NCBI RefSeq assembly: GCF_958301595.1
Contig: NZ_CATQJU010000001.1
Location: forward strand, 1,116,001 to 1,180,000
Direction of reading: 5' to 3'
Source of the DNA: Porphyromonas vaginalis
GTDB lineage: Bacteria; Bacteroidota; Bacteroidia; Bacteroidales; Porphyromonadaceae
Length of the DNA stretch: 64,000 nucleotides
Position numbers and translations under genes: made by a program. Below are positions 28,779 through 37,596 of this stretch, one piece after another (within the stretch, counting starts at the first letter, position 1; every line of letters begins with the position of its first letter). The notes below the pieces were generated by a model. The model was not told where the DNA came from and did not search any database. It was given only the letters and a program-made list of their open reading frames with translations.

Positions 28779-29714
28779 TTATCTTAGGCGATTGATGATT
28801 TCGTCCTGAGCCTTACGCCCCTCAGGGAAGAAGCGGAAGAGCGGATAGCAGTGGCACAGTCCCTCACCGATATGTATCTCATAGGGGACCCCATACTGGA
28901 CGAAGGCGCGCTTGTAGTAGGGGGCGCAAGCATAGAGACACTCGTGCGACCCATAGTAGAGGTAGGTCTTGGGGAAGTGCGAGAAGTCGCCCACGCAGCT
29001 GTTGATCATATAGTCGGGCAGTCGCTTGTGTCGGTTCATTATCGAGGCAACGGTGCCGAAGTAATGGTAGTCGACGATTATGTCTTGCTCCGAGAGAGCC
29101 TTTAGAGAGGCAATGAAGTCTGCATCTTCGTCTGCCATGTCTTCATGTCCCTTACAAAGCGAGAGGGGGATGCCTCCAGGAGAGACCGCTATGATTTGTC
29201 TGGGGCTAGGTAGCTGCTGGTGCTGCTCATTATTATATTGTCCTATCCCGATAGCGAGACAAGCTCCTGAGGAGAAGCCTAAGATCGATATTTGCTCAGG
29301 AGCGTACTGCTCGAGCATACGCCGATAGAGCTGATGCGTCTTCTCAAAGGTCACCTCGAGTGTTTGCTCCACAATAAGGGGGTAAAGGAAAAACCACACA
29401 TCGCTCCCCGTCTGATCGACAATTCTCTTGGCTATCTTGAAGTCTTTAGCATCTGGTGGTGTGACATATCCTCCGCCATAAAGTAGCAGGACAGCTTTTG
29501 CGGCAGGCTTAGGAGTCGCCTGTATCTTGACGCACTTAAAGCCATCGACCTCCTCTATGGAGCAGTGATAGTCCTTGAATTGATCTAGCCGAAGCCTGAA
29601 CTTATTCGACTGCTTAGTCGCAAAGGCGAGAATCTCTGCCTCTGACTTTCTGAAGAGCTTCTTGATGTTTAGGAGTCTCACTATTGAGGCTGCCACTCTG
29701 TAGGTAATACTCAT
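28779..29714 (-). CDS. Alpha/beta-hydrolase (hormone-sensitive-lipase-like esterase)
   Basis: The 311-residue protein has the nucleophile elbow GFSSG with Ser148 and an oxyanion motif LYGGGY (79-83), which corresponds to HGGG in acetyl esterase/HSL family enzymes. A C-terminal Asp and His (HIGEGLCHCYP) complete the likely triad. There is no signal peptide, so it is probably cytosolic. The substrate is unknown; short-chain acyl or acetyl esters are usual. A TATCTTTG box 55-62 bases upstream suggests its own promoter. Confidence 0.8.
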   Translation of the reverse strand: MSITYRVAASIVRLLNIKKLFRKSEAEILAFATKQSNKFRLRLDQFKDYHCSIEEVDGFKCVKIQATPKPAAKAVLLLYGGGYVTPPDAKDFKIAKRIVDQTGSDVWFFLYPLIVEQTLEVTFEKTHQLYRRMLEQYAPEQISILGFSSGACLAIGIGQYNNEQHQQLPSPRQIIAVSPGGIPLSLCKGHEDMADEDADFIASLKALSEQDIIVDYHYFGTVASIMNRHKRLPDYMINSCVGDFSHFPKTYLYYGSHECLYACAPYYKRAFVQYGVPYEIHIGEGLCHCYPLFRFFPEGRKAQDEIINRLR

Positions 29715-29768
29715 AGCTGTATGGTCTTTTGTGTGAGCTTATGGATGGGCTTAGATGCTCTGTGGAGA

Positions 29769-29776
29769 CAAAGATA
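29769..29776 (-). promoter_or_regulatory. Promoter -7 box (TATCTTTG) of the esterase gene
   Basis: Minus strand TATCTTTG, a TAnnTTTG match, about 55-62 bases before the start at 29714. Confidence 0.55.
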
Positions 29777-29868
29777 ATGCTTCATCTAGTATACAGTGCT
29801 AGTGATAGATACCTACTATGCGGTAGCAGGCACCCAATCGGCTCTTTATGAAACTGACCATATAAGAT

Positions 29869-29906
29869 AAGTCCCTCCGACTAGGCGTACCCAGTCGAAG
29901 GGACTT
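29869..29906 (-). terminator. Hairpin after the tmRNA gene
   Basis: AAGTCCCT plus CGACT pairs with AGTCG plus AGGGACTT around a 10-base loop, 18 bases past the tmRNA 3' end. A T tract is poor, so termination efficiency is unsure. Confidence 0.55.
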
Positions 29907-29923
29907 AACTGTCTGTGGGGTTG

Positions 29924-30324
29924 TGGAGCTGCGGGGAATTGAACCCCGGTCCAAACATGGTGGCAAAGCGCTTTCTACATGTTTAGCTGTACTTTGATTG
30001 TCGGGCCTTAACTCACGAGCACAGCGACCGAGCTAAAGCCTTATCCTCTAAAGTTTAAGACGATGTACGAGGCGACACCATCCGATCCCCGATATCCATG
30101 CACCACCGTATCAGAGCGCCTCGGAGCAACGGCCCCCTGGGTGATGTCTCGTCCCGGCACCTATGCCTGGGATGAAGCGTTAGTGTACTATACTTCGACT
30201 ACGCAGCGAGAGCAAAGTTGTTTTCGCCATTTAGAAAGGTTCGCAGTAAGGTTTTAAGGTGCGTCACAGCAGGCACCACATGCTTACGAATCACTACAAC
30301 ACGCTGTCAAAGCCAATCAGCCCC
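29924..30324 (-). ncRNA. ssrA: Transfer-messenger RNA (tmRNA)
   Basis: tmRNA rescues stalled ribosomes and tags the unfinished protein for degradation. On the minus strand the 5' end GGGGCTG (30324-30318) pairs with the 3' end CAGCTCC (29925-29931) in a tRNA-like acceptor stem. The T arm GGTTCAATTCC is intact. The tag frame at 30228-30199 reads GENNFALAA then TAG, with the Ala-Ala end expected for ClpXP recognition. CCA is not encoded (CAA follows the discriminator A), so it would be added. Length is about 401 nt. An antisense 64-codon frame inside is spurious. Confidence 0.96.
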
Positions 30325-30377
30325 AAGAGTGTATGTTGCATCTCCCAGACTAGCGTATCGCTATATCGCTCAGCTTA

Positions 30378-30466
30378 GGAGAGATCGTATCTGAGTCTGG
30401 CGGAGGCTCGCCTCGAGCGAAGTCTTCTCCTACTCATCTAGTGCAAAGGTACAAAAAATCGAATAG
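30378..30466 (-). repeat. tmRNA leader/promoter repeat, copy 1 (functional)
   Basis: This 89-bp segment is about 93% identical (6 mismatches by eye) to 32038-32126, in the same orientation. It contains the tmRNA promoter box TACCTTTG on the minus strand at 30443-30450. Copy 2 has TACCTTCG instead and lies next to a truncated transposase. Confidence 0.85.
30443..30450 (-). promoter_or_regulatory. Promoter -7 box (TACCTTTG) of ssrA
   Basis: Perfect TAnnTTTG on the minus strand about 120 bases before the mature tmRNA 5' end. The transcript would carry a 5' leader that must be processed. Confidence 0.65.
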
Positions 30467-30505
30467 GGGGCGATGTGGAATCTAACCCAAGTGGAAGATA
30501 TAAAG

Positions 30506-30539
30506 AATGGGGCTAGCAGAGAAGATCCACAGCCCCATT
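30506..30539 (-). terminator. Hairpin between accessory ORF and ssrA promoter
   Basis: AATGGGGCT (30506-30514) pairs perfectly with AGCCCCATT (30531-30539). T-rich sequence flanks it on both strands, so it could end transcription of the accessory ORF or of plus-strand transcripts. The rest of 30325-30663 holds only the tmRNA leader repeat. Confidence 0.55.
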
Positions 30540-30663
30540 TTGACAACTAAAGCGATACATATCGCTCTGTTAATCAGTCTCTAATTATTGAACCTGCACA
30601 TAATCATGCACAAGTGATTATGTGCATTTTGATGATTAAATCTACAGATAAAATGGACTGCAT

Positions 30664-31404
30664 TCAACAATTATCTATTGCTCTATATTTTAGTTTTTCC
30701 AACCTCTCTCCTAGATCTCGATAGGCTGCCGCTTCTAAAAGCAAATATACATCTCGAGCCTGAACTTCCCTAACCTCTGGATCATTCCAAAAAACACCTA
30801 ATTCGTGACAATCAAAAGCATCACAATAGACTGTGTAACAAAAATCTAAAGCATTGTAGCTTTCACCATCACAAGCTTCTCCCTTGCCTGGAGCGAGAGA
30901 GGCTGAGATATAAACATCTGGATTCGTTCCCAAGGCTATCTGTTTTTGAATCAGATCTGCTTTGTAGGTCAATACAGCATAGCATAGTTCTACTTCATTC
31001 TCATCATATCCCATTGCCATTAGCTCATTCATATCACCATCAAGCAATGCATCCATATCCCAATCTTTGAAATAAGCACATTCGTATCGATATGTTTCAA
31101 AATCCATTGGCATGTCAATAGGATAGCTCCACCTCTTCTTCCAGTAATTTAATAACAGCTTACAGTTCTGTCTATTTCGCTCTACTATAGGCAAGAAATG
31201 ACTTCTCCAACCGTCAGTGTCAAGCAAGATCATATTGCATAGGGACAATTTATACAATGGCAAGGGGTGTTCACAACAGCCAATATCCCCTAAAAGGCTC
31301 TTATTAAATTTGCCAGACTCAATCAGAGCAATTACCTTCTCTGCTTGATTTTGCATCACTAATGCAACTAATTCGTCTAAATTCTTTGAATAATAACTGT
31401 ACAT
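30664..31404 (-). CDS. Hypothetical accessory protein (AT-rich island)
   Basis: I do not recognise this 246-residue protein. It has no signal peptide or membrane helix, is acidic, and is rich in Tyr, Cys and Asp. Leu- and Ala-rich segments such as ELVALVMQNQAEKVIALIESGK and VYLLLEAAAYRDLGERLEK look helical and vaguely ankyrin-like, a style common in immunity proteins of polymorphic toxin systems. That is only a guess. Its coding sequence is visibly richer in A/T than the neighbours. It lies between the tmRNA gene and a decayed ISL3 transposase, inside a segment bounded by the duplicated tmRNA leader, which suggests acquisition. Confidence 0.6.
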   Translation of the reverse strand: MYSYYSKNLDELVALVMQNQAEKVIALIESGKFNKSLLGDIGCCEHPLPLYKLSLCNMILLDTDGWRSHFLPIVERNRQNCKLLLNYWKKRWSYPIDMPMDFETYRYECAYFKDWDMDALLDGDMNELMAMGYDENEVELCYAVLTYKADLIQKQIALGTNPDVYISASLAPGKGEACDGESYNALDFCYTVYCDAFDCHELGVFWNDPEVREVQARDVYLLLEAAAYRDLGERLEKLKYRAIDNC

Positions 31405-31458
31405 AACGCTTCCTTAGAGTATCCATTTATACATGAAATCTATCTTCTAATTTCTGGT

Positions 31459-32040
31459 TCATCCGAGATTTTGTGTGATGACCTGATCGTGGAGCGCAAA
31501 AAGTCTTAGTTGAAAGTAGTCCATATCTCTGTATCCGTAGGCAACCCTTTTGAGGACTTTGATTTTGTTATTGGTTCCTTTGACTACTCCATTGGAAATG
31601 CGGTGGTCATACCAGTTTAGAATGCCCCATTAATAGAGCCTGATGGTTTTAGCTATTTGTTTGATATGCCTGACACCCGAATCATCTGCTTGTTCGAGCC
31701 ACTTCTTCAAAAATAACTCAGCCTTTTCTTTTGAGCCCTGCTGCCAGAATAGTCTAAGATCTTCCTTAAGGTAATATGCTATAGCTAGAGGCTTGTTCAT
31801 AGCCAGCACATTATCTAGTCTTGTGCGATGATACGCATCCATTACGTCCGCTCCATTTGATAGAAGTAAATACCTAACACCGTTGATGACCTTACGCTTG
31901 TTGAGATCTGTCTCCTCTCTATACAGGTCTCTGCGAAGAGCATCGATCTTCTCATTCATCAACTTCATAATATGAAAGTGATCTAAGACTATCTGAGCTT
32001 TAGGCTGGTACTCCATCACTGCGCTTATATAGGCTGGGGA
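31459..32040 (-). pseudogene. ISL3-family transposase remnant
   Basis: The frame reads SPAYISAVMEY, then VLDHFHIMKLMNE with the family's DHFH motif, then a helical region, to a TAA stop at 31630-31632. The same frame continues beyond the stop with WGILNWYDHRISNGVVKGTNNKIK and LKRVAYGYRD, the usual ISL3 C-terminal region, to a TGA at 31459-31461. So one in-frame stop interrupts it. The 5' side is cut at 32040, exactly where the duplicated tmRNA leader begins, so the N-terminal two-thirds is missing. No terminal inverted repeats were recognised. Confidence 0.88.
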
Positions 32041-32126
32041 GAGATCGTATCTGAGTCTGGCGGAGGATCACTTCAAGCGAAGGCTTCTCCTACTCATCTA
32101 GTGCGAAGGTACAAAAAATCGAATAG
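32038..32126 (-). repeat. tmRNA leader/promoter repeat, copy 2 (decayed)
   Basis: Direct repeat of 30378-30466. Its promoter box is changed to TACCTTCG, which breaks the TTTG consensus. It abuts the truncated end of the ISL3 transposase and has no tmRNA gene behind it. Confidence 0.85.
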
Positions 32127-32160
32127 CTGGGGCGATGCTGCCCGAGGAACGAACAGGGCT

Positions 32161-32769
32161 GATACATTATATATAATGAGATCGTTGACCTATCTATTCC
32201 TCGTCTATCGTTGTGCGTGGCTCTTGAAAAATTCGATTATGATGCGTCATCCCTGGCTGGGAAAAGTTGATGCCGGCTCGCTACGATAATTTACAACTGG
32301 CTACATATCAAAACGGTGCTGTGTCGGGGAAAAGTGATTTCCACGTGGATATTTCGAAATCCCCACGTGGAGAATAAAAAATTCTTCGGAGGAATGAAAT
32401 GAAACTTCGGAGGAATGAAATGAAACTTCGGAAGAATCAAAACGCCCCCACGTGGAAAATAAAAAACATCCACGTGGAGATTTCAGATTTCCCACGTGGA
32501 TATTCGATAAAGGAGGGAATCGGACAAATTTCCCTGTAAAGATATGTAATTAGAGATTAGAGGTTAGAGATTAGAAATTAGGGATTGGAGGAATCGGAAG
32601 GGGTGAAGTTAGAGATTAGAGATCCGATCACTCTGATAGCTCCGATGGTTCCGATAGCTAACAGCCAATAGCTAACAGCAAACAGCTAATCCATGGCGGA
32701 CACATTATATATAGTGACCTCACCTATATCTTGCTTGTCGCTCGTGTGTAGCTCCTGACAGAGCGATCG
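32161..32769 (+). repeat. Composite intergenic repeat, copy R2 (upstream of greA)
   Basis: Same order of parts as R1: a 5' flank with GATTATGATGCGTCA, the CTACATATC segment, the eight-unit palindrome array (32337-32502), GTAAAGATATGTAA, AGAGATT-type heptads, five GCYAACA-type heptads with CCATGG, a TATA-rich palindrome, and the conserved 3' end GCTCCTGACAGAGCGAT. It lies in the same orientation as R1 and R3 and ends 50 bp before the greA promoter box. Reading frames across it are artefacts of the palindromes. Confidence 0.9.
32337..32502. repeat. Array of eight palindromes with 21-22 bp period (R2)
   Basis: Centres near 32344.5, 32366.5, 32388, 32409, 32430, 32451.5, 32473.5 and 32495.5. The order of unit types is the same as in R1, with CCACGTGG cores outside and TTCGGAGGAA-type cores in the middle. 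Confidence 0.9.
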
Positions 32770-32818
32770 GAGGGGAGGGGGGAAGTAAAGGGAAGGGGAG
32801 GGTGAAACGTTTTTTTAG

Positions 32819-32826
32819 TACCTTTG
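32819..32826 (+). promoter_or_regulatory. Promoter -7 box (TACCTTTG) of the greA operon
   Basis: Perfect TAnnTTTG preceded by a T run. It implies a leader of about 215 nt before greA. Confidence 0.7.
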
Positions 32827-32832
32827 CACCCA

Positions 32833-33049
32833 GTAAGGAAGGTGTGCAGACGGCGTAGCACATCTCAATATGTGACGAGGCTTCTCTGATGTGGCTCTTC
32901 TAGATGATAGAGGGTGCTGTGTGGGAGTAAGTCCTCATTTGTTTTGTATCTATGAGGTGCTTTCGCCAGCCGAGAGATGGCCCGCGTGGTGCGACTCATG
33001 GGATATGCACTAGACTGAATTAGAAATCATTATCACCTAATCTATATCT
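32833..33049 (+). promoter_or_regulatory. Long 5' leader of greA
   Basis: About 215 untranslated bases with several possible hairpins, for example CTCAT/ATGAG near 32933-32957. I could not match it to a known riboswitch or to 6S RNA with confidence. It may be a regulatory leader or a separate small RNA. Confidence 0.35.
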
Positions 33050-33520
33050 ATGGGATATTACTATATGACCCAAGAGGGATACGATGCCCTCAACAATACG
33101 ATCAAGCAGCTGGAGGCTGAGGAGCGTCCTAAGGTCACACAGCAGATTGCTGAGGCTCGTGACAAAGGGGATCTGTCGGAGAATGCTGAGTACGATGCCG
33201 CTAAGGAGGCGCAGGCTCATCTCGAGGACAAGATCGCTATGCTCAAGGCTCAGCTGAGTAATGCACGTGTATTGGAGCCTTCGCAGATTAAGACTGATGA
33301 GGTGCAGATACTGAACCATGTGCGCCTACTCAACAAGAAGAAGGGCGAGGAGAAGAGCTACTACATCGTCTCTGATGCTGAGGCAAACTTTAAGGAAAAC
33401 AAGATCTCGGTCAATACACCCATTGCTAAGGGGCTCCTCGGCAAGAAGGTGGGTGATATAGCGGAGATACAGGTGCCTGCGGGTACGCTGGTCTTTGAGA
33501 TCCTAGAGATCACTCGATAG
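33050..33520 (+). CDS. greA: Transcription elongation factor GreA
   Basis: The 156-residue protein rescues backtracked RNA polymerase by stimulating transcript cleavage. The N-terminal coiled coil carries the tip region ARDKGDLSENAEYDAAKE with conserved acidic residues, and the C-terminal globular domain ends TLVFEILEITR. Length is normal. First gene of a plus-strand run greA-HIT-phoH-purC-menG-aroE. Confidence 0.97.
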   Translation: MGYYYMTQEGYDALNNTIKQLEAEERPKVTQQIAEARDKGDLSENAEYDAAKEAQAHLEDKIAMLKAQLSNARVLEPSQIKTDEVQILNHVRLLNKKKGEEKSYYIVSDAEANFKENKISVNTPIAKGLLGKKVGDIAEIQVPAGTLVFEILEITR

Positions 33521-33567
33521 GCGGCTACGCTGCTTGAATACTTTCCTCCAAAAAAAACGAATGCTCT

Positions 33568-33963
33568 ATGGCTACAATCTTTAGTCGCATCATAGCGGGT
33601 GAGATCCCCTCCTACCGCATTGCAGAGGATGAGGAGCACTACGCTTTTCTAGACATCAACCCCTATCAGCTGGGGCATACACTGGTGGTCCCGAAGCGTG
33701 AGGTCGACTACTATTACGATCTGACGGACGAGGAGCTGGCTCGGCTGATGGCTTTCTCCAAGCGGGTGGCACGCGCTATACAGGAGGCTACGCACTGCCG
33801 TAAGGTGGCTACGCTAGTCCTAGGACTGGAGGTGCCGCACGCCCATGTGCATCTGATCCCGATCAATAGTGAGGGAGATGTGGCTCACGGACCGCTTGCT
33901 ACGAAGCCTACCGACGAGGAGATGGCTCGCATTGCCTCCGAGATAGCATCCTATATTAAATAA
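33568..33963 (+). CDS. HIT-family nucleotide-binding hydrolase
   Basis: The 131-residue protein has the histidine triad HAHVHLIP at residues 91-98 and the usual start IFSRIIAGEIPSYRIAED. HIT proteins of the HINT branch hydrolyse nucleoside phosphoramidates such as AMP-lysine. It lies 47 bases after greA. Confidence 0.93.
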   Translation: MATIFSRIIAGEIPSYRIAEDEEHYAFLDINPYQLGHTLVVPKREVDYYYDLTDEELARLMAFSKRVARAIQEATHCRKVATLVLGLEVPHAHVHLIPINSEGDVAHGPLATKPTDEEMARIASEIASYIK

Positions 33964-33979
33964 GGAGTATCGAAGCCTA

Positions 33980-35002
33980 GTGACAGAGAGACTATATATC
34001 CTAGAGGAGATAGATCCAGCAGTACTCTATGGCCCTAACCGTGAGTACCTGCTCTTGCTGCGCAACCTCTACCCTAAGCTGCGGATCGTGGCTCATGATC
34101 GAATCATCAAGATACTGGGTGACACGACCGATATACAGCTCTTGACGGCACTCCTCGATAAGCTAGTCCAGCACATCACACGCTACAATCTCCTGACGGA
34201 GCAGACCATACGCAAGCTGGCTACGGGCGAGGAGCTCCCCGAGGTCAAGGTAGCGCCCAACCATCTGCTCTATGGAGCGAGAGGACGTAGTATAGGTTAC
34301 CGAGGTGCTCACCAGCGTGAGATGGTGGAGGCCATAGCAGATCACGATATGCTCTTTGCGATCGGGCCTGCGGGTACTGGTAAGACCTACATAGCGATAG
34401 CACTAGCAGTCAAGGCTCTTAAGGAGAAGCAGGTACGTCGTATCATACTCTCGCGTCCGGCTGTCGAGGCGGGCGAGAAGCTGGGCTTCCTACCAGGAGA
34501 ACTGAAGGACAAGCTCGACCCTTATCTCCAGCCTCTCTACGATGCGCTCGAGGAGATGATCCCGACACAGCGCCTACGCACCTATATGGAGAGCGATGTG
34601 ATACAGATCGCTCCGTTAGCCTATATGCGTGGTCGTACGCTCAATGATGCTGTCGTCATACTAGACGAGGCGCAGAATACGACCCACCATCAGATGAAGA
34701 TGTTTCTCACGCGTCTCGGACGCAATAGCAAGATGATTATCACGGGCGACCTCTCGCAGGTAGACCTGCCTCGGGGTGTCACCTCGGGCTTGCGCATTGC
34801 TGAGCGGATCCTGAGCGATGTGGAGCAGATACCTTTTGTTTACTTTGATGCGCAGGATATCGTGCGTCACCCGATCGTGCAGCTGGTTGTGGATGCTTAC
34901 GATCGCAATGAGCATCAAGCTCTGCAGGGCGGACGGCCTACACAAGAGACTCGCCAACAGCAGGATATAGACTTAGATAAGGATCAAAGTAAAGACTCAT
35001 AG
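33980..35002 (+). CDS. phoH: PhoH-family ATPase
   Basis: The 340-residue protein starts at GTG 33980. An AAGGAG sequence at 33962-33967 lies 12 bases before it, unusually Shine-Dalgarno-like for this lineage. The domain has Walker A GPAGTGKT (residues 129-136) and Walker [12 protein letters not shown] near 228. PhoH-like proteins are RNA-related ATPases linked to ribosome maturation or phosphate stress. It is 16 bases after the HIT gene. Confidence 0.93.
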   Translation: MTERLYILEEIDPAVLYGPNREYLLLLRNLYPKLRIVAHDRIIKILGDTTDIQLLTALLDKLVQHITRYNLLTEQTIRKLATGEELPEVKVAPNHLLYGARGRSIGYRGAHQREMVEAIADHDMLFAIGPAGTGKTYIAIALAVKALKEKQVRRIILSRPAVEAGEKLGFLPGELKDKLDPYLQPLYDALEEMIPTQRLRTYMESDVIQIAPLAYMRGRTLNDAVVILDEAQNTTHHQMKMFLTRLGRNSKMIITGDLSQVDLPRGVTSGLRIAERILSDVEQIPFVYFDAQDIVRHPIVQLVVDAYDRNEHQALQGGRPTQETRQQQDIDLDKDQSKDS

Positions 35003-35077
35003 AAACTTTGTCCTCTCCCGGCTAGGCTGAGGAGAGGGCAAGCGCCTTTTAGCAAATCAATTATTGATCATAATACA

Positions 35078-36022
35078 ATGAATCAAGCACTAACACACAC
35101 CGACCTATCTCTCCCAGGTATCCAATCTGTCTTTCATGGCAAGGTGAGAGATGTATACTTCCTTGAGGGCGATCTGATAGCGATGGTCGCTACGGATAGG
35201 ATTTCAGCCTTTGATGTGGTACTCCCTGAGGGTATCCCCTACAAGGGTCAGGTGCTCAACCAGATAGCTGCTGAGCAACTTGACGCTACGGCACACCTCG
35301 TACCTAACTGGAAGATAGCAACGCCCGATCCGATGGTTACGGTGGGACACCGCTGCGAGCCGTTTAAGGTAGAGATGATCGTACGTGGCTACATAGCTGG
35401 TAGCGCATGGCGTGCTTACCAGGCTGGTGAGCGCACGATCTGCGGTATAGAGCTACCTGAGGGACTGAAGGAGAATGAGCGTCTCCCACACCCAATCATC
35501 ACGCCTACGACCAAGGCTGATGAGGGTCACGACGAAAACATTAGCCGTGAGGAGATCATCGCCTCTGGACTGATCTCGGAGGAGGACTACAAGGTGATCG
35601 AGCAGTACACACGGACACTCTTTGAGGAGGGGACACGCATAGCTCGTGAGCGGGGACTGATCCTCGTGGATACGAAGTATGAGTTTGGTAAGAAGGATGG
35701 CAAGGTGATCCTGATCGACGAGATCCACACGCCCGACTCCTCTCGCTACTTCTACCTCGAGGGCTACGAGGAGCGCCAAGCTAAGGGTGAGCCTCAGCGA
35801 CAGCTCTCGAAGGAGTTCGTCCGTCAGTGGCTTATCGAGCAGGGCTTCCAGGGTAAGGCTGGGCAGAAGATGCCTACCATCACGCCTGAGTATGCGGCCT
35901 CTGTGAGTGATCGCTACATAGAGCTCTACGAGCATATCACGGGCAAGACCTTCGTCAAGGAGCAGACCCAAGATGTGGCTAAGCGTATCGAGGACAATCT
36001 GCTAGCTTTCCTGAAGAAGTAA
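35078..36022 (+). CDS. purC: Phosphoribosylaminoimidazole-succinocarboxamide synthase
   Basis: The 314-residue enzyme joins aspartate to CAIR in purine synthesis. Visible motifs are [26 protein letters not shown] at the N-terminus, [23 protein letters not shown] and [13 protein letters not shown]. The longer form, near 300 residues, is usual in Bacteroidota and fungi. A long hairpin follows it, before menG. Confidence 0.96.
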   Translation: MNQALTHTDLSLPGIQSVFHGKVRDVYFLEGDLIAMVATDRISAFDVVLPEGIPYKGQVLNQIAAEQLDATAHLVPNWKIATPDPMVTVGHRCEPFKVEMIVRGYIAGSAWRAYQAGERTICGIELPEGLKENERLPHPIITPTTKADEGHDENISREEIIASGLISEEDYKVIEQYTRTLFEEGTRIARERGLILVDTKYEFGKKDGKVILIDEIHTPDSSRYFYLEGYEERQAKGEPQRQLSKEFVRQWLIEQGFQGKAGQKMPTITPEYAASVSDRYIELYEHITGKTFVKEQTQDVAKRIEDNLLAFLKK

Positions 36023-36045
36023 CAACAACCTGATTACATATATGG

Positions 36046-36088
36046 ACCAGCGACTAGGGGGCTGTGTACTACCTCCCTAGTCGCTGGT
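36046..36088 (+). terminator. Hairpin between purC and menG
   Basis: ACCAGCGACTAGGG and CCCTAGTCGCTGGT make a perfect 14-bp stem with a 15-base loop. Only a weak T run follows (TTCTAAT), so it may be a partial terminator or an mRNA-processing site. Confidence 0.6.
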
Positions 36089-36106
36089 TCTAATCTCTAT
36101 ATTACT

Positions 36107-36820
36107 ATGTCTGTATCTCTAGATGGTAAGTCTCGCTACGTGCGACAGATGTTTGACCGCATCGCTGGACACTATGACTCGATGAACCGCCTCATGACGG
36201 GCGGTATGGATCTGGCTTGGCGCTGGCAGGTCATAGAGCATCTGGCGGACTATGCGCCTCGCCAGGTGGCTGATCTGGCCTGCGGTACGGGAGATATGAT
36301 CCTGATGCTCTCGCGATACTTGCCGTCGGTACGTGAGATAGTTGGCGTGGATCTCTCGGAGGGTATGCTGGCGGTAGCTGCTGAGCGTGTCAAGCGGGCT
36401 GCACGGACAGCGTCTGTAACGCTATCGGCGGAGAACTGTCAGGAGCTCTCTCTAGCCACGCAGTCGGTCGATGCGGTGACCTGCACACTGGGCATTAGAA
36501 ACTTCTCGGACCCGCTACAAGGCTTGCGAGAGATGCACCGCATCCTCAGACCTGGAGGAAGGCTCGCTATACTGGAGCTGAGCGAGCCTCGTGAGGGGCT
36601 ACTGCGGCAGGGCTATAACATCTACGCCAAGCGGTTGATACCGTGGATCGGACAGCTATGCGCTCACGATCGCTCTGCTTACAGCTATCTCCCAGCCTCT
36701 ATCAAGGTGATGCCACAGCGAGAGGAGATGACGGCTCTGATCCGTAGGGCAGGCTTTAGAGAAGTACAATATAAAGAAATGCCCCTAGGGATCTGTATCT
36801 TATACACGGCAGAAGCTTAG
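36107..36820 (+). CDS. menG: Demethylmenaquinone methyltransferase
   Basis: The 237-residue SAM-dependent enzyme of the UbiE/MenG family performs the last step of menaquinone synthesis. Motifs: MFDRIAGHYDSMNRLMTGGMD at the start, ADLACGTGDM (SAM motif I), GVDLSEGML and CTLGIRNFSDPLQGLREMHRILRPGG. An anaerobe with NQR and menaquinone needs this product, fitting the downstream nqr genes in the window. Confidence 0.95.
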   Translation: MSVSLDGKSRYVRQMFDRIAGHYDSMNRLMTGGMDLAWRWQVIEHLADYAPRQVADLACGTGDMILMLSRYLPSVREIVGVDLSEGMLAVAAERVKRAARTASVTLSAENCQELSLATQSVDAVTCTLGIRNFSDPLQGLREMHRILRPGGRLAILELSEPREGLLRQGYNIYAKRLIPWIGQLCAHDRSAYSYLPASIKVMPQREEMTALIRRAGFREVQYKEMPLGICILYTAEA

Positions 36821-36840
36821 AGGCATAAAGGAATAAGAGT

Positions 36841-37593
36841 ATGCAACGTATTTACGCACTGATAGGTAAGCCCCTGGGGCATTCGCTCTCGGCAGACTAC
36901 TTCAACGATCTTTTTGAATCGCAGGGGATCGATGCGCACTACATATTACAAGAGCTGGATGATCTCTCGGCTCTGAGACCTTGGCTGGAGTCTACTCCCG
37001 CCATCGCGGGGCTTAATGTGACGAGCCCCTACAAGGTGGAGGTGTGCAACTATCTAGATGAGATAGACACTGAGGCTAAGTATGTGGGAGCTGTCAATAC
37101 GATCGTTGTGGATCGCGCGGGAGGGCGGATGCGTCTCTTTGGCTACAATACGGACGTACAGGGTGTCGTGGAGAGTCTACAGCCACTACTCACGCCCGAA
37201 CGACAGCATGCACTCGTCCTCGGCACGGGTGGAGCAGCCCAAGCGGTGGCACAGGCTCTCAAGCGTCTCGGACGGGACTGTACGCTGGTCAGTAGAGATC
37301 CGCAAGCTCCACATATCTTGTCTTACGATGCACTGACACCTGAGCTGATAGCAGACAAGTGGATCATCATCAACGCTACGCCCGTCGGCATGGGATCGCT
37401 TATCATGGAGCGTCCGCAGATACCTTACGAGGCGATCACGCCAGAGCACGTCTGCATGGATCTGATCTACAACCCAGAGGAGACGCGCTTCCTCAAGGCT
37501 TGCCGTGAGCAAGGTGCGACGACGATCAATGGACTGAAGATGCTCCTCGTGCAGGCTCGCTACGCGTGGCACATCTGGCACAAGCAGGCATAG
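36841..37593 (+). CDS. aroE: Shikimate dehydrogenase
   Basis: The 250-residue NADPH enzyme reduces 3-dehydroshikimate in the aromatic pathway. The substrate pocket GKPLGHSLSADYFN and GLNVTSPYK (catalytic Lys) and the NADP motif GTGGAAQAVA are present. It starts 20 bases after menG. It is convergent with ftsW, with only three bases between the two stops. Confidence 0.95.
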   Translation: MQRIYALIGKPLGHSLSADYFNDLFESQGIDAHYILQELDDLSALRPWLESTPAIAGLNVTSPYKVEVCNYLDEIDTEAKYVGAVNTIVVDRAGGRMRLFGYNTDVQGVVESLQPLLTPERQHALVLGTGGAAQAVAQALKRLGRDCTLVSRDPQAPHILSYDALTPELIADKWIIINATPVGMGSLIMERPQIPYEAITPEHVCMDLIYNPEETRFLKACREQGATTINGLKMLLVQARYAWHIWHKQA

Positions 37594-37596
37594 AGA

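Noticed and set aside
30063-30257. 64-codon plus-strand reading frame
   Set aside because: It is antisense to the structured tmRNA and contains the complement of its tag sequence.
32291-32495. Minus-strand reading frames of 60-64 codons across the R2 palindromes
   Set aside because: They arise from the A/T-rich palindromes, overlap each other in different frames and have no promoter or start context.
32833-33049. 6S RNA candidate in the greA leader
   Set aside because: I could not form the long closing stem and central bubble convincingly, so it is reported only as an unidentified leader.
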